From the NCBI RefSeq assembly GCF_900099685.1, contig NZ_FNDW01000002.1:372001-436000 (forward strand): a DNA stretch of 64,000 nucleotides, in the 5' to 3' direction. Numbering within the stretch: position 1 is the stretch's first letter; every line of letters begins with the position of its first letter. The notes beneath the pieces are model-generated. The model saw only the letters and a list, made by a program, of their open reading frames with translations, was not told the origin of the DNA and made no database searches. This document shows, piece by piece, positions 18,370-27,313 of the stretch. Source of the DNA: Chryseobacterium taeanense. GTDB taxonomy: Bacteria; Bacteroidota; Bacteroidia; Flavobacteriales; Weeksellaceae. Position numbers and translations under genes: made by a program.

Positions 18370-19407
18370 TTATGTAAATTTTAATTTCCTCACTTTAACG
18401 GGAATGTTACTGATATTAACGACATCCCATGACTTGCCGTTTAATGGTACAATATCAATAACTACACCGTATTTATTATCATCAATACTTTTATTAATTA
18501 AGGTGTTATCTTTTATCTCAGAGATAGAGTAAATCTTTCTTACTTTACCTGTAATTGTATGGAAGGTGTAAGGCAATTTAATCTCTACATGATCTCCTTC
18601 ATGGAAATCTTCAACATCACTGATGTCGATATAAGCCTGCACATACTGAATTTTATCAATTACTGAAGTAACAATATCAGATTTATAAGCAACCTGACCT
18701 CTCATTATACGGAAACGGTCTACATTTCCGTTAACAGGCGAAGTGTAATAATTCTGGATCGTAGAAACTTGGTTTTGCTGCTTCTCAAGAAAGTTTTTAT
18801 TATTATTGATCGATGACATTTTTGCCATATCATCCTTTAAAGCCTTAATATCTGCATTAAGAGAAGAAATTTCGTACTGAAGATCGTCAATAGAACGGTC
18901 TACGTTAGCAAGCTCATTTGGCGTAATCTGATTAATGTACACCAGCTTTTCTTTTCTTCTTTTTTCATCTTTCCAGAAAGCCAGTCTTTTTCTCATATCT
19001 GCTACGAGGCTCTGCTTTTTTGCAATCTGCGACCCCATGGATACAAGCTGATTTTCAAAAGTTGTATTGTTAACCTGATTTTTTAATGAATCCATCACCA
19101 AATCTTTGCGTAAATTGGTATCATAAAATTCATAGCTGAAAAGGGTATCCCCCTTTTTTATGGCATAACCTTCTTTTACTTTATAATCAATAACCCTTAC
19201 ATCACTTGTAAATTTTACATCAAACTGTTGATGCATTAGGAATCCGTCTGCATAATCAAAGATCCAGGAAGATATCAGCCATCTGAGAAAAGAAAAGACG
19301 AGCACCAACAAAATTGCAAAATAAATCCAGCGATCCCATTTCCGTTTTTTTACGGGCTTTTCAAACGGTTCTTCAGATATACTATCATTGTTAAAATTGA
19401 TTTCCAT
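18370..19407 (-). CDS. HlyD-like membrane fusion protein
   Basis: The 345-residue inner-membrane adaptor has a cytosolic N-terminus, one transmembrane helix (about 27-47), a split lipoyl-like domain (VIDYKVKEGYAIKKGDTLF, about 72-90), a coiled-coil hairpin (about 105-205) and a beta-barrel domain. There is no ABC or RND transporter beside it; its neighbours are a glycosyltransferase and a TolC-like protein, so it probably bridges the synthase to the outer membrane. Its ATG overlaps the stop of the TolC-like gene as TAATG, which implies translational coupling and fixed stoichiometry. Confidence 0.88.
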   Translation of the reverse strand: MEINFNNDSISEEPFEKPVKKRKWDRWIYFAILLVLVFSFLRWLISSWIFDYADGFLMHQQFDVKFTSDVRVIDYKVKEGYAIKKGDTLFSYEFYDTNLRKDLVMDSLKNQVNNTTFENQLVSMGSQIAKKQSLVADMRKRLAFWKDEKRRKEKLVYINQITPNELANVDRSIDDLQYEISSLNADIKALKDDMAKMSSINNNKNFLEKQQNQVSTIQNYYTSPVNGNVDRFRIMRGQVAYKSDIVTSVIDKIQYVQAYIDISDVEDFHEGDHVEIKLPYTFHTITGKVRKIYSISEIKDNTLINKSIDDNKYGVVIDIVPLNGKSWDVVNISNIPVKVRKLKFT

Positions 19408-21431
19408 TATGGTTTAAAGTTATTCATTTGTGATAAATCGTAGTATCCTATTTGGGCAACACCTGCAGTCTGCACAGTTGCTTCTGCATCAAGAAGATCG
19501 CTGAAATTCTGAAAATCATTAATACGGAAAACCCATACATAATAATCAGGCCCCAATATGTCTCTTATGACAGATGTTTTATTTAGTTTTTTATCAAGGC
19601 TCAGCACATCGTAAGCCATGATATAAGCCTTAGTGTTGTTATTAGATAATGCCGTTGCAACTTCAGACGGCAAATGCATCGGAACACTTACTCCCAGCCC
19701 CATATTATTCTGGTCGCACCATGTTTTAGAGTTGGTGAACAGATTAATGAGTCTTTGTGCATAAAGATCAACATTGGCCTTATAATCATCAAAAGTATGA
19801 GGTTCGATATCAAGATGTACCCCTGCAAATCCTTGGTTTTTAGCCTCCTGAAGCACAAGCTGTAAGTCTGTGAAACCATCATCTGTTTTAGCATAAGAAT
19901 TTTCACCGATAAGTCGGTACACTACAATATTGTTTTCTGCTGCTTTCGTCATAAAATCTACAACTTTTGGCATATCGGGCGTTTTACCAACAGATAGGAA
20001 AATTTTGTTAATATGCCAGTGATTCATCAGATTGATAATGTAAGTATTAGAGTAGTTGGTAAAGAAACTGCTCCAGATATACGTTTCATTTCCTGCGTTA
20101 TCGTCGTTGGTCGCACTTTGCAAAGATTGTGTATTATAATCTGTACCTGAAATCATTCTGTAATCAAGGTATTTTTCATACAGATCAGATTTTTTTTCAC
20201 AGATCTGTATTTGGTTATTTAAAAACTTTTCAGCAGTATCAAGATATCCTGCCGGGCTGAAGGTGTTGCTCTTCTCGTTGGAAGATTTTGTCTTAAGCTC
20301 AGATTCCAGATAAGTACTTTCACTTTGCAGGATCTCTATTTCAGATTTTAGCAGATAATAATCTCTGAACATATTGCTTAGATTGTTTCGGTAAATCGTC
20401 TGCATATCCCTGAGACTGTTTTCTTTAAGCTTCAGATCACTTTCGTTTTCAATATCAGATTTACTTCTGCTTATAGGAAGGTTTATGGTAGCTCCTACGC
20501 TGGCAAAATTCCTATCTCTCGACATTGCCGAATAGTAATTGTAACGAAATTTAAATCTAAGATCAAGCTGTTTATCTCTTTTTTGTTTAATATCAGATAT
20601 TTCCTTCTGCATTTTCAGAGCCGTTTCTTTATCCTTTATCAAAGCGTTCAGGTTGATATTTTCTACAGGAATAAGATCCGGAATTTCGGCATACAGGATG
20701 TCTTTGGAAACCGTAACTCTGTCGGAAGTTTTAAGAAGACTTTCCAGCGATTTCTTTTCAATGGAAATTTTTTCCAGGCGGTACTTTGCTTCTGCCAGTT
20801 CTGCGCTATTTTTAAGTCCTATTTTATTCTGATTTGCCGTGAAATCGTTCAGAAGCTTTAAAATTCTTTCATAATCAGATAAAAGGCTGATCTTCTTCTC
20901 GTCAAAAGCAGCTCTTACATGATCGATTTTTGCTCTGTAATCAATTTCTCTTTTATATTTTACTTTATCTAAAAGATCTATGTTTTTTAATTTTTCGTTT
21001 AAAGAATTCTGAATTCTCTGACTTCTTAAACTTCCTTCTCCTAACGCAAGCCAGTCTATTCCGGAAGATACTCTTGCACGGTAAAAAATATTTTCATCAT
21101 CACCAAAGCCCGGACTGAAATTATAGCTCATTTCTGATACCCAGTTCAGGTGAATTTTCTTTTTTTCTTCAGTAGTTCTGATGCTAGATGCAAATTCATT
21201 TTTATTCAATGAAACATTGGCAGATGCAAAATCATAAGTCTCTAATCCGGCTGTGTTCTTATTATCGGTAAGAAGGTTTGATATGATTTCTTTTGCAGAC
21301 TCATATATTTTGTTATACTCAACAGTAAGAGTACTCAATGATTTTGAATTCATCTGTACTGTTGGTCTGTTTTGAGCATTAAAAAAAATGACAACATTCA
21401 TTACCAATAGAATTTGTAGAACTTTCTGCAT
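19407..21431 (-). CDS. TolC-like outer membrane protein fused to a TIM-barrel glycosidase-like domain
   Basis: The 674-residue protein starts with a signal peptide of about 19 residues (ending FFNAQ). Residues about 25-430 are long amphipathic helices and strands of the TolC/OEP type (for example ASVGATINLPISRSKSDIEN). Residues about 450-674 form a second domain with alternating strand-helix units and strand-end motifs of a TIM barrel: KIFLSVG, VVYRLIG, GVHLDIEPH (537-545), LGVSVPMHLP, IMAYD and AQIGYYDL. Asp541 and Glu543 sit where GH18-type barrels keep their catalytic DxE. The family TolC length is about 440, so the extra 230 residues are a real fusion. It is first in the operon. Confidence 0.8.
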   Translation of the reverse strand: MQKVLQILLVMNVVIFFNAQNRPTVQMNSKSLSTLTVEYNKIYESAKEIISNLLTDNKNTAGLETYDFASANVSLNKNEFASSIRTTEEKKKIHLNWVSEMSYNFSPGFGDDENIFYRARVSSGIDWLALGEGSLRSQRIQNSLNEKLKNIDLLDKVKYKREIDYRAKIDHVRAAFDEKKISLLSDYERILKLLNDFTANQNKIGLKNSAELAEAKYRLEKISIEKKSLESLLKTSDRVTVSKDILYAEIPDLIPVENINLNALIKDKETALKMQKEISDIKQKRDKQLDLRFKFRYNYYSAMSRDRNFASVGATINLPISRSKSDIENESDLKLKENSLRDMQTIYRNNLSNMFRDYYLLKSEIEILQSESTYLESELKTKSSNEKSNTFSPAGYLDTAEKFLNNQIQICEKKSDLYEKYLDYRMISGTDYNTQSLQSATNDDNAGNETYIWSSFFTNYSNTYIINLMNHWHINKIFLSVGKTPDMPKVVDFMTKAAENNIVVYRLIGENSYAKTDDGFTDLQLVLQEAKNQGFAGVHLDIEPHTFDDYKANVDLYAQRLINLFTNSKTWCDQNNMGLGVSVPMHLPSEVATALSNNNTKAYIMAYDVLSLDKKLNKTSVIRDILGPDYYVWVFRINDFQNFSDLLDAEATVQTAGVAQIGYYDLSQMNNFKP

Positions 21432-21451
21432 ATCTTAAAATAATTTTACTG

Positions 21452-21459
21452 CAAAGTTA
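21452..21459 (-). promoter_or_regulatory. Probable -7 element of the polysaccharide-type operon
   Basis: On the minus strand the sequence reads TAACTTTG, a match to TAnnTTTG, about 20 bases upstream of the first gene. No TTG is seen at the ideal spacing, so the promoter may need an activator. The remaining AT-rich gap up to 21707 holds nothing else I can support. Confidence 0.45.
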
Positions 21460-21707
21460 TTAATTTCTATTAAATTTTTTACAGATATTTAAAATAAGTC
21501 GTATTATTTTAATAATATTTTAAAAATTCTTCTATTGGTGAAAAATGCACAAATGTTGAGCTATAAAGCTTTGTAGACCAGTATTATAGTGTATTTTGAA
21601 GTAATTAACAGGATTATTGATTTTTTCTAAATTTCTTATTTATCAGAAAAAAATAAATAACTTTAAGGTGATTTAAAATTTGATGTACTCAAAACCTACT
21701 TTAGCGG

Positions 21708-22103
21708 TTAATTAGTAGCTAGAGATTTGCATTTCGGACAAATACCACTAATAACAAAATTATAACTATGAGCAATGAAATTCTCAGGTAATTTAATCTG
21801 CGGAACTATATTTTCAATGCAAGTAACATGTTTACATTTTTCGCAATTAAAGTGAAGATGATTGTGAGAATGCCGGTCTTTTTCACAGTGATGGCATTTG
21901 GCATAATTAATTACACCATCTACATTAACTATTTTATGAATTTCCCCTTCTTTTTCCAGTCGTTCCAAAACACGGTATATCGTCACACGATTACATAACC
22001 CATCGAGTCTTTCCTGTATTTCACTATGTGACAGGGCATTTTCAGTTTTATCGAAAAGATTGAGTATTTCTGTTTTTGCCTGAGTATTACGTATTTGCTT
22101 CAT
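21708..22103 (-). CDS. Fur-family metalloregulator, Zur-like
   Basis: The 131-residue repressor has a winged helix (about 1-60; LCNRVTIYRVLERLEKEG) and a metal-binding dimerisation half. It carries C70/C73, the His cluster H78/H80/H82/H84, C87/C90/C95 and C122/C125. The paired C-x-x-C motifs hold structural zinc; the His-rich segment is the regulatory site. The general look is closer to Zur than to classic Fur, but motif reading alone does not exclude Fur or PerR. It is transcribed divergently from an alkaline phosphatase, a zinc enzyme, and a perfect operator-like palindrome lies just before its start. Confidence 0.85.
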   Translation of the reverse strand: MKQIRNTQAKTEILNLFDKTENALSHSEIQERLDGLCNRVTIYRVLERLEKEGEIHKIVNVDGVINYAKCHHCEKDRHSHNHLHFNCEKCKHVTCIENIVPQIKLPENFIAHSYNFVISGICPKCKSLATN

Positions 22104-22109
22104 ATTAAT

Positions 22110-22122
22110 GCAACTTAGTTGC
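22110..22122. promoter_or_regulatory. Fur/Zur-type box 1
   Basis: GCAACTTAGTTGC is a perfect 5-bp palindrome around TTA, seven bases before the fur start codon. It also contains the -33 TTG (22119-22121) of the opposite promoter. Confidence 0.65.
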
Positions 22123-22148
22123 TTTTTAAATTCTTATAATTATCTTTG
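22119..22148 (+). promoter_or_regulatory. Alkaline phosphatase promoter
   Basis: TTG (22119-22121), a 19-base spacer and TATCTTTG (22141-22148) match the flavobacterial consensus. The -33 lies in box 1 and the -7 abuts box 2, so both elements would be covered by a bound repressor. Confidence 0.75.
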
Positions 22149-22162
22149 CAACAAAGTTACAA
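22146..22162. promoter_or_regulatory. Fur/Zur-type box 2, with fur -7 element
   Basis: TTGCAACAAAGTTACAA is a near-perfect palindrome. Its CAAAGTTA (22152-22159) reads TAACTTTG on the minus strand, a -7 element for fur, so one box controls both divergent promoters. Confidence 0.65.
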
Positions 22163-22193
22163 TAAGAATTTTGAATTAAAACTTAATATATCT

Positions 22194-22216
22194 TTAATGC
22201 AACAAAGTGTAATTAA
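22194..22216. promoter_or_regulatory. Fur/Zur-type box 3
   Basis: A weaker palindrome with the same core GCAACAAAGTGTAAT lies in the phosphatase leader, about 45 bases after the inferred transcription start; seven of ten arm positions pair. Confidence 0.45.
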
Positions 22217-22256
22217 ATATTTTTTAGATTTAAATTGCATTCCTAACTCCAATGTA

Positions 22257-23654
22257 ATGAACAGACGTAAATTTTTAAAAGGTTCGGCTTTATTATCAGG
22301 TATATTAACATTGAATCCCTGGGATTTGTTTGCAGGACAACATAACGTGCAGACAAAAAAAAGAGAAGCAAAGAACATTATTTTTATGATTAGTGACGGC
22401 ATGAGTTCTGGAACACTTGCTATGGCAGATCTATATTCACGAAATATTCTTGGCCATGGCGGAAACTGGATGAATCTTTACCGGGAAAATAAAATTTCAA
22501 GGGCTTTAATGGATACAGCCTCTGCCAGCTCTATCGTTACAGATTCGGCTGCTGCGAGTTCATCTTTTGGTGGCGGATTTAGAGTAAAGAATGGAGTTCT
22601 TAATATAGGCTCCAACGGAGAACACTACCTTCCTGTGTGGCAGAAATTTATGAAAGCGGGAAAAAAAACGGGTTGCGTGACAACAGTAACGATTACTCAT
22701 GCCACTCCGGCAGGTTTTTGTATTAATTCCGAAAGCCGGAATGCAGAACCAGAGATTGCTGAAATGTATGCCAACATAGGATTTGATGTAATGATGGGTG
22801 GAGGAGATGAATTTTTCAATCCTCTAAAAAGGCAAGATAAAAAGGATGTTTATGATCTTTACAAGAAAAAAGGATATGAGGTTCTCAAAACTAAATCGGA
22901 TCTTAAAAATGTGAAGAAAGACACTAAAATACTCGGTGTTTTCAACACAGGAGCGTTACCTTACAGCATTGACAGGCAAAATACACCAGCTCTGCAGACG
23001 ATTCCTACACTTGCCGAAATGACTTCATCGGCCATCTCGCAGATGAAAGATCACAAAGAAGGTTTTGTGTTGCAGGTTGAAGGCGGAAAAGTAGACTGGG
23101 CGGCTCATGCAAATGATGTTGCAGCTTTGCTTCATGACCAGATTGCTTTTGAGGAGGCATTGAAAGTCGTCATGGATTTTGCCGAAAAAGATGGCAATAC
23201 ACTCGTAATCGTTACTACCGACCACGGAAACGCAAATCCCGGAACAATTTACGGCCCGGAAGCAACGGAGAAATTCAACAGTATAGCAGAATATAAATAT
23301 ACCAATGAGTTTATCCTGAATTCTATTCATGCAGATTTTAATATTCAACAGGTAAAAGACTGGATTTATGAAACCAATACAATAAGACTTACCGACGACG
23401 AAGCCAGATATATGCTGAATTTCTATTCCGGTCTTGAAAAACAGGAAGCAGGTCTTTACAATTATAAAAAACTTCCGTTTAAAGCATATTCCGAAATTCA
23501 GAAAAAACATAATTCGGTAGGGTGGATCAGTATGGATCATTCCGGAGATTATGTAGAGCTGGCAATGTTTGGCCCCGGAAGCGAACTTTTGCAACCTTTT
23601 GTTAAAAATACAGATTTACATTATCTTATGCTAAAAGCGGCTTCAGTAGAGTAA
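22257..23654 (+). CDS. Alkaline phosphatase, Tat-exported
   Basis: The protein hydrolyses phosphomonoesters in the periplasm. I choose the ATG at 22257 because it begins with MNRRKFLKGSALL, a twin-arginine signal. The upstream in-frame ATG at 22146 lies inside the -7 element and box 2 and would add 37 residues without homology. The mature protein has ISDGMSSG (metal Asp), TDSAAASS (Ser nucleophile), VEGGKVDWAAHAND and VTTDHGN, the metal ligands of the PhoA superfamily. The family needs two zinc and one magnesium, consistent with control by the neighbouring Zur-like repressor. Confidence 0.9.
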   Translation: MNRRKFLKGSALLSGILTLNPWDLFAGQHNVQTKKREAKNIIFMISDGMSSGTLAMADLYSRNILGHGGNWMNLYRENKISRALMDTASASSIVTDSAAASSSFGGGFRVKNGVLNIGSNGEHYLPVWQKFMKAGKKTGCVTTVTITHATPAGFCINSESRNAEPEIAEMYANIGFDVMMGGGDEFFNPLKRQDKKDVYDLYKKKGYEVLKTKSDLKNVKKDTKILGVFNTGALPYSIDRQNTPALQTIPTLAEMTSSAISQMKDHKEGFVLQVEGGKVDWAAHANDVAALLHDQIAFEEALKVVMDFAEKDGNTLVIVTTDHGNANPGTIYGPEATEKFNSIAEYKYTNEFILNSIHADFNIQQVKDWIYETNTIRLTDDEARYMLNFYSGLEKQEAGLYNYKKLPFKAYSEIQKKHNSVGWISMDHSGDYVELAMFGPGSELLQPFVKNTDLHYLMLKAASVE

Positions 23655-23785
23655 ACATTAAACTTTATACAAGATTTCTTTCACTGATTTAAAAATAAAT
23701 AAACTGCCCTAAAAGTGAAATCCAGCGGAACAGTTTAAATTATGATGTAATGTGAAATTTTTGTTTCAGGTAAAATTTGCTTGTT

Positions 23786-24061
23786 TTATTGCCGCTTTTT
23801 TGACTTTTTTATCAAATATCGGATTTTTGGTGTCAGCAGTTTTTGTAAGCTTTGATGATGGTCTCTGTAGTTTTTAATGCTTACTTCCAGTTTTCTTTTG
23901 TTATTCAAATAATCCTGATAGAGATCAGACAATTCTGAAGCACGGATCATGGCATCACATTGTTGCAGCTCAGACTCATCTGCCGTTTCTTTCAACAGAA
24001 AACTGTAATATTTTAATCTTTCCGTAAGGCTGTGATGAAATTTTGGCTCTATTCCCTGCAT
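23786..24061 (-). CDS. Small helical protein, unknown function
   Basis: The 91-residue charged, mostly helical protein ends in the basic tail KKSKKRQ. No signal peptide, Cys pair or known domain is seen. It lies 6 bases downstream of the S41 protease gene on the same strand and is probably co-transcribed with it as the last gene of that cluster. Confidence 0.6.
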   Translation of the reverse strand: MQGIEPKFHHSLTERLKYYSFLLKETADESELQQCDAMIRASELSDLYQDYLNNKRKLEVSIKNYRDHHQSLQKLLTPKIRYLIKKSKKRQ

Positions 24062-24067
24062 AGTATC

Positions 24068-25429
24068 TTATTTAAATTTTAACCCTGATAATCCTGCAGC
24101 CGGACTGTCACTCTGATACAATATTTTTGGCTGTTCCTGAGGATTTCCGTTATATATTGATTTTGAATAAATTGTATTTAAAACCGATGAAAGCAATACT
24201 TCGTCAGGATCTCCTAAAGGACTTAATGGTAGATTTTTAAACTCATTTACCTGAAGTTGTGGTGCAATTCCACTACTGTAATTTCCTTCTCCTTGTGCAT
24301 TAAAAACTTTATAAATAACAGGATGAATCTGCCAGGTAATTTTTTTAGGTTTTCGTTTGTCTTCTATTACAAATCCTGCCATATCTTTTCCCAACGTTGT
24401 ATCACCTGCCTGAATCACCTGCAAATAAGGCTTTAGATTATTAATGACAATTTCCGAAGCAGAAGCCGTACTTCCCGAGGTCAACACATAAACTTTACTT
24501 AAACCTAAAGAATAAGCCTGTAAAACACTGAAATCAGGAGCGCCGGATGTATAGGCAATCTGTTCTGAAAATGTTCTTTTTACCTCTCCGCCGTTTTTAT
24601 TTCCTTTATAAATAATGAAGGGCGAATTAGCAGAAATTCCTGACGGAATCAATGAGCAAAGCGCTGCTGCAGACGAAACGGAACCACCATAATTATACCT
24701 CAGATCTAAAATAAGTTCCTGAATTCCTAACGATTTAAATTCGGCAAATTTCTGAATGAGAACATTCACCATTCCATCCGGAAAATCATACACATAAAGA
24801 TAACCTGTCTTTTTCCCGTTTTTTTCAAAAATTTTCGATTCCAGGGGCTGGGAAAGTGAATAGCCATAATAAACTTTAATATCTTTCTCATTTTCAATCG
24901 ATCCGTTTACCCAGCTGCCGACCGTAAGATCGAGAACCGTATGAGACGGAATAGCAGAAGTCAGCTGTTCTGCATTGGAGGCGGTAATATTCTGTCCGTT
25001 AATTTTCTTAATCAACACTCCTCTTTCCAACCCGGCGTTGGAAGCAGGAGAATTTTTAAGAACCAGTTTGATAACCGTTACCACTTCACCTCCTGGCAAT
25101 TGGAGAAGAGTGTAGTCAAATCCAAACATTGTGCGTACAGAAAGCGGATATGTAGAAGAGTCTGATGTATTGACGATAAATGAAAAACGATCCTGAGGAG
25201 ACAGTAAACTTTTAAAAAAATCTTTTGTAGGCAAGTGATAGTCCGGTTTTGCAGGCATCTGATCTGCCCAATAATAGTATCTTTTCATACTGTCCTGAAC
25301 CCAAAGATTCACGTACTCTGTACTTCCTTCGGGGAAATCCGGCGAATCATCATCAGTTCGGTTGCACGATATCATTACTATTGATATGAGTATGAGAACT
25401 ATTATTTGAATTTTTAAAAACTTTTTCAT
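24068..25429 (-). CDS. S41-family peptidase lipoprotein with PDZ domain
   Basis: The 453-residue lipoprotein has lipobox VMISC (Cys22), an N-terminal helical region, a PDZ-like domain (about 110-190, with LVLKNSPASNAGLERG) and a C-terminal-processing-peptidase fold. SGSTASASEI carries the catalytic Ser, and GKDMAGF holds the likely Lys partner. S41 proteases of this build occur widely in Bacteroidota, often beside surface-protein or TonB-receptor genes. It is 14 bases downstream of a lipoprotein gene in the same cluster. Confidence 0.88.
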   Translation of the reverse strand: MKKFLKIQIIVLILISIVMISCNRTDDDSPDFPEGSTEYVNLWVQDSMKRYYYWADQMPAKPDYHLPTKDFFKSLLSPQDRFSFIVNTSDSSTYPLSVRTMFGFDYTLLQLPGGEVVTVIKLVLKNSPASNAGLERGVLIKKINGQNITASNAEQLTSAIPSHTVLDLTVGSWVNGSIENEKDIKVYYGYSLSQPLESKIFEKNGKKTGYLYVYDFPDGMVNVLIQKFAEFKSLGIQELILDLRYNYGGSVSSAAALCSLIPSGISANSPFIIYKGNKNGGEVKRTFSEQIAYTSGAPDFSVLQAYSLGLSKVYVLTSGSTASASEIVINNLKPYLQVIQAGDTTLGKDMAGFVIEDKRKPKKITWQIHPVIYKVFNAQGEGNYSSGIAPQLQVNEFKNLPLSPLGDPDEVLLSSVLNTIYSKSIYNGNPQEQPKILYQSDSPAAGLSGLKFK

Positions 25430-25443
25430 GAATCTAAGATCTT

Positions 25444-26184
25444 TTATAAATAATCTGCCACATCGATATCGCCTTTGACAACGACATTTCCGTTTTCCAT
25501 TTTTTCCTGAAGAACAATCATATTGGCACCGATATCCTGTTTTAAAGTAACTTTTATCAAAGGCTGATTGCTATATGGTTCCGTAGTTCCGGGCTTATAA
25601 AGCTCAAGGTAAACAGGAGCCGAAACACTGAAGAAACTATAAATTTTCACTGCTGAAAAATCATTTTTCCCGATATTATCAAATTCTGCAAGGACAAGTC
25701 CATTCTCTCTTTTCAAAATACCTTTTACTCCTTCCAGAGAAGATCCTGAAAATTCTCCGAGATTAGGAAAAATAAACTGAAAGCCTACTTTTCCTAAATT
25801 TACCTGGGGTTTTACCGCATAGGTTTTTAAGAAAATACCAGGTAGATTAAAGAATGACAGATTGTAGTAATTTTTAAAATTATCATACGTAATGGTATAT
25901 TTTGCGATCTGAGTTCCGGTCTGGCTGTTATAGATTTCAAGATCGTCCGTTTCGCCTTTGTCAAGAACAAACGAAATTTTTGTTTCAATTTTATCCGTGT
26001 AAGAATTTTGTCCGTTAATGGAAATAGGTTGCCCATTCAGTCTCATCTGAATGACATCCGGTTTTGAAAATCCTTTCACGTTCACCTCTGCGGCCTGTTG
26101 ATCTTTATCAAAAACCTCTAAAGTGCTGTTGTCGGTACATGAAAATAATACGGTAAATATTGTAATTGCTAAGATTTTTTTCAT
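25444..26184 (-). CDS. Lipoprotein, unknown function
   Basis: The 246-residue lipoprotein has the signal MKKILAITIFTVLFSC (lipid Cys16) and an all-beta mature part that looks like two Ig-like or related beta-sandwich units (strands around 30-110 and 125-225). It does not match a family I can name. Its place between a T9SS-secreted protein and an S41 lipoprotein, in the cluster led by a TonB receptor, suggests a surface-exposed partner of that receptor. Confidence 0.7.
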   Translation of the reverse strand: MKKILAITIFTVLFSCTDNSTLEVFDKDQQAAEVNVKGFSKPDVIQMRLNGQPISINGQNSYTDKIETKISFVLDKGETDDLEIYNSQTGTQIAKYTITYDNFKNYYNLSFFNLPGIFLKTYAVKPQVNLGKVGFQFIFPNLGEFSGSSLEGVKGILKRENGLVLAEFDNIGKNDFSAVKIYSFFSVSAPVYLELYKPGTTEPYSNQPLIKVTLKQDIGANMIVLQEKMENGNVVVKGDIDVADYL

Positions 26185-26323
26185 CTTTATTATTTAAATA
26201 AAAAATTAATTCAGAAAACTTGCCCTGTCCCGAAAAAAGCACAGGGCAGGAGAATTATAAAAATTGAATTGGATATATTTCTAAATAATGAGTTTTCATG
26301 GTTATTGGTTTTATACTGATGAG

Positions 26324-27241
26324 TTATTTCTTAATGAATTTTACTCTTTCAGTAATCTTTCCGTCTGACACTTTCGCGATGTATGTTCCTGCGGTAAGCG
26401 TGCTGACATTTATATTCTTAGAGTAGTTTGTGTTCAGAATTTCCTGACCTGCCATATTGTAAATACTTATTTTTGTAGCATTTTCCTTTAATTCAGGATT
26501 TAATTGTAAGCTTAAAGTATTTCCTACAGGGTTTTCCATCACTTTTGTAAGGCTTTTCCCTTTTTTAGTTTCATTTGTTTTTAAAACTGAAGCAAAAATC
26601 GTTATTTCATCGATGTTTATGTTTTGTGAATTTGGTGCTGACCCCGTAGTAATTCTGTTTGACCAAAGCCCTATATAGATTTTCTTTCCTGCAAATGCGG
26701 AAATATCGATCAGAGATTCTGCAAACTGAGTAAGATCAGTCGGAAGATTTGCTGTTGTAGCACTGAATTTATAAGGAGCTCCTCCTGTATTTTGTGCGTC
26801 AGTAGCTAATTGTTGAAAATCTGATAATTCCGGAACCTGTTTTTGCGGTGTACTTACGAAAATATATACATCCCGGCTTACACTGGTGTGAGTAGATCTC
26901 TGTCTTCCGATGTAGCCAGCCAAAGTAAGTGTACCTCCTGCATTAGAAAGATCAATCTCAGGAGAGATAATCCAGTCGTTTTCGCCTGCAAAACCGGTTG
27001 CGTTTCCTGTAGGAACGAGGTTGATCGAATAACGAAGAACACCTGAGGAGCCGTAGGCAAGACTCGTTCCGTTATGGTAAATGTTTTGTCCCTGCACCCA
27101 TCCGTTTCCGTTGTTGTTCAAATCATGAAACGTCCATCCCTGCAAATCGGCTGGTGTATCGAAAGAATTAGTCCAGACCGGATATTGGGCAAATATAGCC
27201 TGCGACAGAAGAATTACAGATAATAAAATTATTTTTTTCAT
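26324..27241 (-). CDS. T9SS-secreted choice-of-anchor J-type protein
   Basis: I start at 27241 (MKKIILLSVILLSQAIFAQ, a clear Sec signal) rather than 22 codons upstream. About 305 residues: a jelly-roll domain (about 25-220) with WTFHDLNNNGNGW and GENDWIISPEIDLS, typical of choice-of-anchor or cleaved-adhesin domains, then a C-terminal type A sorting domain (about 230-305; ISIYNMAGQEIL, AGTYIAKV, KFIKK). The sorting domain sends it through the type IX secretion system to the cell surface. It probably binds a ligand; no catalytic motif is seen. Confidence 0.85.
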   Translation of the reverse strand: MKKIILLSVILLSQAIFAQYPVWTNSFDTPADLQGWTFHDLNNNGNGWVQGQNIYHNGTSLAYGSSGVLRYSINLVPTGNATGFAGENDWIISPEIDLSNAGGTLTLAGYIGRQRSTHTSVSRDVYIFVSTPQKQVPELSDFQQLATDAQNTGGAPYKFSATTANLPTDLTQFAESLIDISAFAGKKIYIGLWSNRITTGSAPNSQNINIDEITIFASVLKTNETKKGKSLTKVMENPVGNTLSLQLNPELKENATKISIYNMAGQEILNTNYSKNINVSTLTAGTYIAKVSDGKITERVKFIKK

Positions 27242-27313
27242 AATACGAATTATTAATTTATTTAAAAAAAGGAAAAGCAGGGAAAAGCAATCATACTTTC
27301 CCTGCATTAAAAA

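Noticed and set aside
22146-22256. 37-codon upstream extension of the alkaline phosphatase
   Set aside because: It starts inside the promoter -7 element and Fur/Zur box and places the Tat signal internally; the ATG at 22257 is better.
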